A stretch of DNA of 10,852 bases from Aquificaceae bacterium (GTDB lineage Bacteria > Aquificota > Aquificia > Aquificales > Aquificaceae). Each line of letters begins with the position of its first letter. Within the stretch, counting starts at the first letter, position 1. Shown piece after piece: positions 1 through 5,661 of this stretch. The stretch covers positions 1 through 10,852 of the forward strand of contig WFYM01000167.1 of the NCBI GenBank assembly GCA_015490115.1. The letters are read 5' to 3'. Under the pieces are notes generated by a model. The model searched no databases and was not told the origin of the DNA. It was given only the letters and a program-made list of their open reading frames with translations. A program made the translations under genes and the position numbers.

Positions 1-401
1 AGGTCTTTGACGTCCTTTGCAGAAGCCTTCCCTTCCATATACCTGTCCACAGCTATCAGGACTAAACCGCCGAAGAGCAGGTTCACAACGACTATAAGGT
101 CGTTCCCTATGAGGTGTTCCTTGACAAAACCGTAAAGGGAAAGTCCCGCTATTCCCGTAGGCAAGAAGGCGACCCCTATCCTCAGCCAGAGGGAGTGATC
201 GCGGATCAAGCGTCTCCAAAAGAGCAGAAGGACGGCGAGTATAGCACCCAGCTGAACCGCTATCTCGAAGCTCTTTGTGAACTCGTCGTGCTTGATTCCG
301 AGCAGATGGGCTGTCAGGATCATGTGTCCCGTGGAGGAGACGGGTAGGAACTCGGTGATACCTTCAACGAGACCGAGCAGGAATGCCTCTTTCGGTGTCA
401 T
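1..401 (-). CDS. uppP: Undecaprenyl-diphosphatase UppP/BacA, 5' part (runs off the window)
   Basis: The first 133 residues are present; the gene continues beyond base 1. UppP is an integral membrane phosphatase that dephosphorylates C55 undecaprenyl diphosphate so the lipid carrier can be reused in peptidoglycan and surface polymer synthesis. The N-terminus carries the family signature: residues 11-26 read as L-V-E-G-I-T-E-F-L-P-V-S-S-T-G-H, including the ExxxE pair (E13, E17) and H26 associated with catalysis. Hydrophobic stretches follow at about residues 48-63 and 74-90. The second signature (PGxSR) lies outside the window. ATG at 401-399 is chosen because it puts the signature at its usual place. 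No Shine-Dalgarno precedes it; a TATAAT on the minus strand (416-411) ends 9 bases before the ATG. The gene is divergent from the reductase at 420, with 18 bases between the start codons. Confidence 0.93.
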   Translation of the reverse strand, partial: MTPKEAFLLGLVEGITEFLPVSSTGHMILTAHLLGIKHDEFTKSFEIAVQLGAILAVLLLFWRRLIRDHSLWLRIGVAFLPTGIAGLSLYGFVKEHLIGNDLIVVVNLLFGGLVLIAVDRYMEGKASAKDVKD

Positions 402-406
402 GGAGT

Positions 407-416
407 GATAATTATA
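407..416. promoter_or_regulatory. Overlapping divergent -10 elements between uppP and the reductase gene
   Basis: The 18-base gap between the two start codons is almost pure A/T in its centre. On the minus strand, 416-411 is a perfect TATAAT, 9 bases before the uppP ATG. On the plus strand, 407-412 is GATAAT (5 of 6), 7 bases before the ATG at 420. I see no -35 match at 16-18 bases from either hexamer. The positions imply transcription starts at or just before the start codons. Confidence 0.5.
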
Positions 417-419
417 CAG

Positions 420-1553
420 ATGGTAAGGTGTGAGGTTCTCGTGATAGGGGGAGGTCCTGCGGGATCAACGGTTGCGAGATACCTCTCAAGAGCGGGTGTT
501 AAGGTGATCTTAGTAGAAAAAGAAAAGCTCCCGCGCTTTAAGCTCTGTGCGGGTTGCATATCCGCACGCGCAGAGCTTCTCCTCCCGCCCGGATGGAAAA
601 GGCAGGTCCTCAGCGAGATAAAGGGCGGACTCCTCGGCTTCAGAGGAAGGTCTTATGTGGAGGTTTCATCGGAGAGACCCGTCGCCTACATAGTGGAGAG
701 GTCCTCCTTCGACAGCTACCTCGTGGAAGAAGCTGTATCTTCAGGTGCGGAACTTTGGGAGGGTGTGGAGTTTATCGGTTTCGAGGAGGGGAAGGCTATA
801 ACTTCCGCAGGAAAGGTGAAGGCGGACATAGTCGTCGGAGCTGACGGCTTCTACACTAAAGTGGGAAGGTTTTTGGGATACAAAAAGAGGAAGTTCTTCA
901 GGTCTTTAGAATTCTGGGAAAAAGAGGATATAGGTGAGAGGGTTGTGATAGACATAGGTCTTGTGAGGAGGGGTTACGCTTGGATCTTCCCTAAAGGAGA
1001 CGAGGTGAGCGTCGGTGTAGCCTCCTCCGGGAAAGAGGATCTCTTGAGGGTTCTCAAAGACTACGCTTCAAAGACACCCTACCTCAGAGAAAAAAGTGTA
1101 GGCAGACCTTTTGGATGGATGATCCCCTTTGCGGAAAAGGAGGAGGACCTCCAGCTCGGAAAGGGGAGGGTCGCCCTCGTCGGTGACGCTGCGAACATGG
1201 TAGACCCCCTCCTCGGCGAGGGTATATACTACAGTCTACTCGGAGGAAAGCTCTTGGCTGAGGCTATTTTGGAAAGTCAGGGAGATTTCTTGGAGGCATA
1301 CAGACGAAAAGTCAGAGAGGAGATCCTACCCCAGCTCTCTTACGCGGGGAAGATGGCGAGGATAGCTTACAGGTTCCAGAGGCTCGCCTTCGGGATGGGA
1401 GAGAAGGCTGTTTCGAGGTTCCTCGATCTCCTCACGGGAAAGAAGACCTACAAAGACCTCTACAGGAGGGGACTTTTCGAACTTCTCCTCTCCCCCTTGC
1501 ATTTTGAAAATTTTTTGCATATAATAATAGATAAAATCTTGGAGAGGAGGTGA
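420..1553 (+). CDS. Geranylgeranyl reductase family FAD-dependent oxidoreductase
   Basis: A 377-residue flavoprotein of the geranylgeranyl reductase (GGR/ChlP-like, COG0644-type) family, which uses FAD to saturate double bonds in isoprenoid chains. The N-terminal Rossmann motif is G-G-G-P-A-G-S (residues 10-16), followed by the family segment K-L-P-R-F-K-L-C-A-G-C (residues 36-46) and, near residues 254-270, V-G-D-A-A-N-M-V-D-P-L-L-G-E-G-I, the second FAD-binding motif. The substrate cannot be read from sequence; menaquinone side chain or lipid isoprenoids are the natural guesses, since chlorophyll is not expected here. ATG at 420 is preferred over an in-frame GTG at 405, because the Rossmann strand begins directly after it. 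No well-spaced Shine-Dalgarno is present (GGAG at 402-405 is about 14 bases away). The stop codon is embedded in the ribosome binding site of the following rubrerythrin gene. Confidence 0.85.
   Translation: MVRCEVLVIGGGPAGSTVARYLSRAGVKVILVEKEKLPRFKLCAGCISARAELLLPPGWKRQVLSEIKGGLLGFRGRSYVEVSSERPVAYIVERSSFDSYLVEEAVSSGAELWEGVEFIGFEEGKAITSAGKVKADIVVGADGFYTKVGRFLGYKKRKFFRSLEFWEKEDIGERVVIDIGLVRRGYAWIFPKGDEVSVGVASSGKEDLLRVLKDYASKTPYLREKSVGRPFGWMIPFAEKEEDLQLGKGRVALVGDAANMVDPLLGEGIYYSLLGGKLLAEAILESQGDFLEAYRRKVREEILPQLSYAGKMARIAYRFQRLAFGMGEKAVSRFLDLLTGKKTYKDLYRRGLFELLLSPLHFENFLHIIIDKILERR
1497..1525 (+). promoter_or_regulatory. Candidate promoter for the rubrerythrin operon inside the reductase 3' end
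   Basis: An AT-rich tract lies inside the last codons of the reductase gene. A perfect TATAAT at 1520-1525 is spaced 17 bases from TTGCAT at 1497-1502 (3 of 6 to TTGACA). TTGCAT recurs at 1515-1520, giving an 18-base direct repeat that could be an operator. A start near 1532 would leave a leader of roughly 27 bases with a strong Shine-Dalgarno before the rubrerythrin ATG. Confidence 0.5.
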
Positions 1554-1558
1554 GAGCC

Positions 1559-1996
1559 ATGAGCAAGAGCTTGCAGGGAACAAAGACCCTCGAGAACCTC
1601 AAAGCTGCCTTCGCAGGTGAGTCTCAGGCTAACAGGAGATACCTCTACTTCGCCAGAGAAGCTGACATTCAAGGATACCCGGATATCGCCAACATCTTCA
1701 GGGAAACCGCGGAAGGTGAGACGGGACACGCCTTCGGACACCTCGACATGCTGAGGAAATACGGAGGTGTCGATCCGGCGACGGACAAGTCCATAAACTC
1801 CCTCGAGGAGATGCTCCAGTCCGCAATAGCGGGTGAGACCTACGAATACACCGAGATGTATCCGGGCTTCGCAAAGGTGGCGAGGGAAGAAGGCTTCGAC
1901 GAGATAGCTGAGTGGTTCGAGACGCTCGCCAGAGCTGAAAAGTCCCACGCCGGAAGGTTCCAGAAGGCTCTCGAGCAGTATAAGGCTTCCACCTGA
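1559..1996 (+). CDS. Rubrerythrin family protein, diiron domain only
   Basis: A 145-residue ferritin-like four-helix protein. Rubrerythrins reduce hydrogen peroxide to water in the cytoplasm using a carboxylate-bridged diiron site. Expected ligands are visible: E21 in A-G-E-S, E54 and H57 in E-T-G-H, E93 and E96 in E-T-Y-E, and E127 and H130 in E-K-S-H. Classical rubrerythrins are about 190 residues with a C-terminal rubredoxin Fe(Cys)4 domain; this protein ends after the diiron domain and contains no cysteine at all, so it needs an external electron donor. The ATG at 1559 has the Shine-Dalgarno GGAGGTGA at 1546-1553; a GTG at 1550 lies within that element and is rejected. Upstream is an internal promoter candidate, downstream a hairpin and then an Fe-S oxidoreductase that is a plausible redox partner (inference from position). 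Confidence 0.93.
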   Translation: MSKSLQGTKTLENLKAAFAGESQANRRYLYFAREADIQGYPDIANIFRETAEGETGHAFGHLDMLRKYGGVDPATDKSINSLEEMLQSAIAGETYEYTEMYPGFAKVAREEGFDEIAEWFETLARAEKSHAGRFQKALEQYKAST

Positions 1997-2004
1997 GGGC
2001 TTTC

Positions 2005-2021
2005 CGGGGCTTTTCGCCCCG
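2005..2021 (+). terminator. GC-rich hairpin, possible attenuating terminator after rubrerythrin
   Basis: A perfect 6-bp stem CGGGGC (2005-2010) / GCCCCG (2016-2021) with loop TTTTC is followed by CTCTTTAATAAAA. The trailing T-run is short, so it may act as a partial terminator or as an mRNA-stabilising 3' structure rather than a full stop. It sits in the 48-base gap between the rubrerythrin stop and the Fe-S oxidoreductase start. Confidence 0.55.
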
Positions 2022-2044
2022 CTCTTTAATAAAAGGAGAAGGTC

Positions 2045-3337
2045 ATGTACGAATCGAGCATAGGCGGTGTAAAGGAATTTAATTTTGACCTCAAAGACCC
2101 CAAGTTTTACGACGAGGAGGCTATCTGGGAGGAGGCGAGGAGGGTATTCTCAAAATGCAAAGACTGCAGGATGTGCGTCAGCTTCTGCCCCTCCTTCCCA
2201 GCCCTCTTTGAAGCTGTGGACAGGAACGAGGACGACGTAAATAAGCTCTCGAAGGAGGAGCTTGCGAGACCCTTAGAACTTTGCTTCCACTGCAAACAGT
2301 GCTACTTCAGGTGTCCCTACACACCACCACACGAGTGGAGGATAGACTTCCCCCACCTCTCCCTCCGCTACAAGGCTTGGAAGTTCAAAAATAAGGGTGC
2401 GGGTCTCTTCCAGAGGCTCATGGCGAACACGGATCTGAGCGGTAAGCTCTTGGTGGGACACCAAGCTCGTTTTGTGAACCCCCTCCTCAGAGCAAAACCT
2501 GTGAGGGTCCTCTTAGAGGGTATCGCTGGAATAGACAGGAGGGCTAACCTTCCCAGCTTCAACGAAAAGAGCTTCAGGTCTTGGTTCTCGAAGAACAAAA
2601 GGGAGGTGAAGGGTGAAAACGGAAAGGTAGCCCTATTTCACACGTGTCTTGTAAACTACAACTACCTCCCTAAGGGGGTAGCTCTGGTCAGGGTCCTTGA
2701 GAAGAACGAGGTAAAGGTAGAACTTCCAGAGCAGGAGTGCTGCGGTATACCTTATTTTGACGTCGGGGACTTGGAAACGGCAAGGAAAAAGGCAAAAGCG
2801 AACGTCGAAAAGCTAAAGCCTTATCTCGATAAAGGCTTTGACATCCTCGTCCCCATACCCACCTGCGCCCTCCAGCTGAAGTACGAATACCCACTCCTTC
2901 TCCCAGATGACCCTGATGCGAAGAGGCTCTCCGAGAAGGTCTACGATGTCCACGAGTATCTCTGGAGGTTGAACGAGCGGGGAAGGTTGAATAAAGACTT
3001 CAAGGTCTCAATGGGAAGGGTAGCCTATCACATACCGTGCCATTTAAAGTCGCTGAACGTCGGCTACAAGGGTGTCGCGCTCCTGAGGCTCATACCCGAC
3101 ACGAAGGTGAGGGTGGTAGACAGGTGTTCGGGACACGACGGGACCTTCGGCGTGAGAAAGGAGACCTTCGACCACGCCTATAAGGTAGGGTCGAGACTCT
3201 TCGAAGACTTAAAGTCCGAAGAGTTCGACCTTATAGTTTCCGAATGCCCCCTCGCTGGCAACATGATCGAACTCGGAACAGGGAAGAAGCCCCTTCATCC
3301 TATTGAGGTCCTCTACAGAGCTTACGGAGGAGAGTGA
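2045..3337 (+). CDS. GlpC/HdrD-like (Fe-S)-binding oxidoreductase with CCG domains
   Basis: A 430-residue protein of the heterodisulfide reductase D / GlpC type. The N-terminal part has two [4Fe-4S] ferredoxin motifs: C38-x2-C41-x2-C44-x3-C48-P and C80-x2-C83-x2-C86-x3-C90-P. The C-terminal half has two cysteine-rich (CCG) modules: C201, C232-C233-G and C274; then C332, C361-S-G and C401. In the second module the usual second cysteine of CCG is serine (S362). Such proteins pass electrons between soluble donors or quinones and a partner; GlpC anchors glycerol-3-phosphate dehydrogenase to the membrane, HdrD handles heterodisulfides. The exact substrate is unknown. No membrane segment is obvious in it. 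ATG at 2045 follows AAGGAGAAGG (2033-2042). Its position between rubrerythrin and DUF3501 matches a gene association known from other bacteria, suggesting it delivers reductant to the rubrerythrin (inference). Confidence 0.88.
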   Translation: MYESSIGGVKEFNFDLKDPKFYDEEAIWEEARRVFSKCKDCRMCVSFCPSFPALFEAVDRNEDDVNKLSKEELARPLELCFHCKQCYFRCPYTPPHEWRIDFPHLSLRYKAWKFKNKGAGLFQRLMANTDLSGKLLVGHQARFVNPLLRAKPVRVLLEGIAGIDRRANLPSFNEKSFRSWFSKNKREVKGENGKVALFHTCLVNYNYLPKGVALVRVLEKNEVKVELPEQECCGIPYFDVGDLETARKKAKANVEKLKPYLDKGFDILVPIPTCALQLKYEYPLLLPDDPDAKRLSEKVYDVHEYLWRLNERGRLNKDFKVSMGRVAYHIPCHLKSLNVGYKGVALLRLIPDTKVRVVDRCSGHDGTFGVRKETFDHAYKVGSRLFEDLKSEEFDLIVSECPLAGNMIELGTGKKPLHPIEVLYRAYGGE

Positions 3338-3550
3338 ATGTTATTAAAGCGGACGACCAAGTTTGAGCTTGGAAAAGGTTTCATAAATCTAAGCCTTGCT
3401 TTCTTCGTTTTTTCAATAATACAACCTGTTGTCAAAGAAGAAGTATCTATCAAGTCTTTTGGTTTTGGTGTTCTTGGGTTTATAACGTCGGGTATTATAG
3501 GGATTATCTTATTAGAAGCTGGAGGAGGTAAGGATGAAAATCAGCCCTGA
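3338..3550 (+). CDS. Small two-helix membrane protein, family not recognised
   Basis: A 70-residue protein that I do not recognise. Two hydrophobic segments are visible at about residues 15-32 and 41-60, separated by a short charged loop (V-V-K-E-E-V-S-I-K), with a basic N-terminus (K4, R5, K8) and a polar C-terminal tail. This predicts an inner-membrane hairpin. The ATG immediately follows the Fe-S oxidoreductase TGA and has GGAGGAGAG at 3326-3334, so it should be translated from the same mRNA. The bases from 3361 to 3540 are only about 35% G+C by hand count, against about 50% in neighbouring genes, and codons such as TTA are unusual for the window. It could be a membrane anchor for the soluble neighbours, or an unrelated insertion. 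Confidence 0.75.
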   Translation: MLLKRTTKFELGKGFINLSLAFFVFSIIQPVVKEEVSIKSFGFGVLGFITSGIIGIILLEAGGGKDENQP

Positions 3551-3641
3551 TACCGCTGTGCTGATATTAGTTCTCGTCGTTGCCTTTCTAGGGACAGTTC
3601 TGGTCCTTATACCTACTAAGAAAGGTGAAGCTTCTAATTAA
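3534..3641 (+). CDS. 35-residue single-pass membrane microprotein
   Basis: A very short reading frame with convincing translation signals: ATG at 3534 is preceded by GGAGGAGGTAAGG (3521-3533), among the strongest ribosome binding sites in the window, and its start overlaps the last 17 bases of the upstream small gene. The product has a polar N-terminus (M-K-I-S-P-D-T), one hydrophobic helix at about residues 8-27 rich in Leu/Val, and a basic, polar tail (T-K-K-G-E-A-S-N). Its form resembles the tiny single-helix subunits of respiratory complexes, but I see no homology that would support a specific name. It lies between the two-helix protein and the DUF3501 gene. Confidence 0.7.
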   Translation: MKISPDTAVLILVLVVAFLGTVLVLIPTKKGEASN

Positions 3642-3662
3642 TACTTTGTGAGGTGTGTAGGT

Positions 3663-4247
3663 ATGAGAAAGGTTGAGATGAAGGACATACTCAACATTTA
3701 CGAATACGAGAAGGTAAGACCCGAGAAGGTAAAGTATATAACCCAGCTGAAGAAGAGGAGGAGGGTCCACGTAGGAGACAAGGTCACCTTCGTCTTCGAG
3801 AACTTCGATACGGTCTGGTTCCAGATCCAAGAGATGATAAGGGCTGAAAGGATAGTGAACGAGAAGGACATCCAGTTCGAGATAGACACCTACAACGAGC
3901 TGATACCCGAGAAGAACCAGCTCTCGGCGACCATGTTCATAGAGATACCCGAAGCTGAGGAGAGAAGAAAGCTTCTCCCGAAGCTCGTCGGGATACACGA
4001 TACCATTTACATGCATATAGGAAACAAGCACACGATAAAGGCTGTTGCGAACGAAAAGAGCAAAATGGACTACGAGGAGGGTAAGGCTTCCGTAGTTCAC
4101 TTCCTGAAGTGGAACCTCACCCCTGAGCAGGTGGAGGACTTCAAGAAGGAACCTGTCAGGATAGAGGTGAGCCACGAAAACTACAAGGCTATCGCCGAGA
4201 TACCCCCCGAAGTGAAGGAGGAGCTGGTAAAGGACCTCGAGAGTTAA
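3663..4247 (+). CDS. DUF3501 family protein
   Basis: A 194-residue soluble protein matching the DUF3501 family by its typical conserved stretches: the start M-K-D-I-L-N-I-Y-E-Y-E-K-V-R-P (residues 6-20), R-R-V-H-V-G (34-38 region), F-Q-I-Q-E-M-I-R-A-E-R-I (53-64), Y-N-E-L-I-P (77-82), the glycine-histidine region near 110-123 and V-H-F-L-K-W (145-150). Function is not established; in other bacteria the family is repeatedly found next to rubrerythrin and a GlpC-like Fe-S oxidoreductase, exactly as here, so a role in the same peroxide or redox pathway is likely (inference). There are no cysteines. ATG at 3663 is preferred over a GTG at 3648, because GAGGTG (3650-3655) gives a proper 7-base spacing; M6 (3678) is a second possibility. 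Confidence 0.85.
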   Translation: MRKVEMKDILNIYEYEKVRPEKVKYITQLKKRRRVHVGDKVTFVFENFDTVWFQIQEMIRAERIVNEKDIQFEIDTYNELIPEKNQLSATMFIEIPEAEERRKLLPKLVGIHDTIYMHIGNKHTIKAVANEKSKMDYEEGKASVVHFLKWNLTPEQVEDFKKEPVRIEVSHENYKAIAEIPPEVKEELVKDLES

Positions 4248-4259
4248 GATCAGATCTTA
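4245..4259. promoter_or_regulatory. Perfect palindrome joining the DUF3501 stop to the next start; possible operator or -10 site
   Basis: TAAGATC-A-GATCTTA is a perfect 15-base inverted repeat. It begins with the TAA stop of DUF3501 and ends on the A of the next ATG. It replaces the ribosome binding site that would be expected here. Its left arm also reads TAAGAT (4 of 6 to TATAAT), ending 8 bases before the ATG. It could be a protein-binding site, a weak mRNA hairpin over the start codon, or chance. Confidence 0.4.
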
Positions 4260-5011
4260 TGCAGGTCCGTCTCAACCGCTACCTCTCCATGTGCGGGGTC
4301 ACCTCCCGCAGGAAGGCGGACGAGCTGATAAGACAGGGTAGGGTGAAGGTAAACGGGGAGGTGGTCACCTCCCTCGGTGTGAGAATAGACCCGGAGACCG
4401 ACAGGGTAGAGGTGGACGGGAAGGAGGTAAAGCTCCCGAGGAAAAGATACATAATCCTCAACAAGCCCCCCGGATACCTCACCCAGCTCGGGAAGTCTCC
4501 GGACGGAAGGAGGACGATAGAGGAGCTTATAAAGGACGTCCCGGAGAGGGTCTATCCGGTGGGGAGGCTCGACTACAACACGGAGGGGCTTTTGCTCCTC
4601 ACGAACGACGGGGAACTTGCCAACAGGGTAATGCACCCAAGATACAAACTCCCTAAGGTCTACGTAGCCTTGGTAAAAGGTGTTGTTCCGAAGAACAAGC
4701 TGAAGAAGATGAGACAAGGTGCGGAGCTTGAAGACGGCTTCGCAAAACCGGACGACGTCAAGATACTCAGATACGAAGGTCCGAAGACTTGGATCCAGAT
4801 AACCTTCCACGAGGGGAGGAAGCACCTCGTGAAGAGGTTCCTCGGCAAGTTCGGACATCCGGTCACGAGACTGATAAGGGTAGCCATAGGACCCTTGAAG
4901 CTCGGTGACCTACCTCAGGGGAAGTGGAGGGATCTTACCGAGAAGGAACTCAGAAAGCTTTTCAAAGCGGTTGGATTAAAATATTCTCCACTAGAGGAGG
5001 TGAAGAGATGA
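4259..5011 (+). CDS. RsuA/RluB-family pseudouridine synthase
   Basis: A 250-residue rRNA pseudouridine synthase that isomerises a specific uridine in ribosomal RNA. An S4 RNA-binding domain occupies roughly residues 1-60 (R-L-N-R-Y-L-S-M-C-G-V-T-S-R-R-K-A-D). The catalytic signature G-R-L-D-Y-N-T-E-G-L-L-L-L-T-N-D spans 102-117, with nucleophile D105, and is typical of the RsuA/RluB/RluE/RluF branch. S4 domain plus length favours an RluB-like enzyme acting on 23S rRNA over RsuA, but the target base cannot be assigned from sequence. ATG at 4259 has no Shine-Dalgarno; the palindrome described at 4245-4259 sits directly before it. The 3' end overlaps the transaldolase start by ATGA (5008-5011), which suggests translational coupling. 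Confidence 0.9.
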   Translation: MQVRLNRYLSMCGVTSRRKADELIRQGRVKVNGEVVTSLGVRIDPETDRVEVDGKEVKLPRKRYIILNKPPGYLTQLGKSPDGRRTIEELIKDVPERVYPVGRLDYNTEGLLLLTNDGELANRVMHPRYKLPKVYVALVKGVVPKNKLKKMRQGAELEDGFAKPDDVKILRYEGPKTWIQITFHEGRKHLVKRFLGKFGHPVTRLIRVAIGPLKLGDLPQGKWRDLTEKELRKLFKAVGLKYSPLEEVKR

Positions 5012-5661
5012 AGTTTTTCTTAGACACAGCTGACATAGACCAGATAAGGAAGGCGAACGAGTGGGGTATCCTCGACGGCGTCACAACGAACCCTACCCTC
5101 ATCTCAAAGACGGGAAAGCCCTTCATGGAGGTGGTAAAGGAGATATTGAAGGAGGTTGATGGACCCGTCAGCCTCGAGACCGTTTCTTTGGACGCTGAGG
5201 GGATGATAAAGGAGGGGAGGATGCTGGCTGAACTCGGTGAAAACGTCGTCGTGAAGATACCCATGACACCTGAGGGTATGAAGGCTGTTCAGGTTTTAGA
5301 GTCGGAAGGTATACCTACCAACGTTACCCTCGTCTTTTCACCGGCTCAAGCCCTCATAGCTGCAAAGGCCGGAGCTTCGTACGTCTCCCCCTTCGTCGGA
5401 AGGGTGGACGACGTCTCGGGTGAGGGGATGAAGCTGATAAGGGAGGTGAAGGAGATATTCACTAACTACGAGATAGACACCCAGATAATAGTGGCGAGCG
5501 TAAGACACCCCATGCACGTCGTCGAAGCAGCCCTCATCGGTGCTGACATATGCACGATGCCCTTTTCCGTTATGGAAAAGCTCTTCAAGCACCCTTTAAC
5601 CGACAAAGGTATAGAGCTTTTCCTGAAGGACTGGGAGAAGGTTCCAGAGAAGCCCTTTTAG
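5008..5661 (+). CDS. tal: Transaldolase, small (TalC/FSA-like) type
   Basis: A 217-residue transaldolase of the short class, transferring a dihydroxyacetone unit between sugar phosphates in the non-oxidative pentose phosphate pathway. Seen motifs: the N-terminal F-L-D-T-A-D (residues 4-9), G-V-T-T-N-P-T-L (24-31), the Schiff-base lysine K83 in V-V-V-K-I-P-M-T, and the A-G-A-S-Y-V-S-P-F-V-G-R segment. The length fits this class and not the 310-residue class I enzymes. Fructose-6-phosphate aldolase belongs to the same fold family and cannot be strictly excluded, but motif wording favours transaldolase. ATG at 5008 has the strong site GAGGAGGTGA (4994-5003). Upstream it overlaps the pseudouridine synthase by 4 bases; downstream its TAG overlaps the stop of the opposite-strand gspE-like gene, leaving no room for a terminator. 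Confidence 0.93.
   Translation: MKFFLDTADIDQIRKANEWGILDGVTTNPTLISKTGKPFMEVVKEILKEVDGPVSLETVSLDAEGMIKEGRMLAELGENVVVKIPMTPEGMKAVQVLESEGIPTNVTLVFSPAQALIAAKAGASYVSPFVGRVDDVSGEGMKLIREVKEIFTNYEIDTQIIVASVRHPMHVVEAALIGADICTMPFSVMEKLFKHPLTDKGIELFLKDWEKVPEKPF

Noticed and set aside
114..347. A 77-codon plus-strand frame opposite uppP
   Set aside because: The minus strand encodes the UppP signature here; the plus frame is polar and featureless, and has no start signals.
405..407. GTG as start of the reductase gene
   Set aside because: It would add M-I-I-I-Q before the natural N-terminus and would lie over the GATAAT element; ATG at 420 places the Rossmann motif as in homologs.
1460..1948. A 162-codon minus-strand frame opposite rubrerythrin
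   Set aside because: It is antisense to a gene with all diiron ligands and crosses the junction of two real genes; no independent support.
3338..3641. Holin-like pair for the two small membrane proteins
   Set aside because: Size and helices are compatible, but there is no endolysin or phage gene nearby, and the operon context points to redox functions instead.
3588..4175. A 195-codon open frame on the minus strand opposite DUF3501
   Set aside because: The plus-strand DUF3501 frame has conserved family wording and a ribosome binding site; the minus frame is Leu/Val/Tyr-rich in the way an antisense translation of Glu/Lys/Arg codons is.
4250..4858. A 202-codon open frame on the minus strand opposite the pseudouridine synthase
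   Set aside because: It lies wholly opposite a gene with clear motifs, its translation has no recognisable domain, and the strong codon bias of this genome (AGG, GAG, CTC) keeps antisense frames open.
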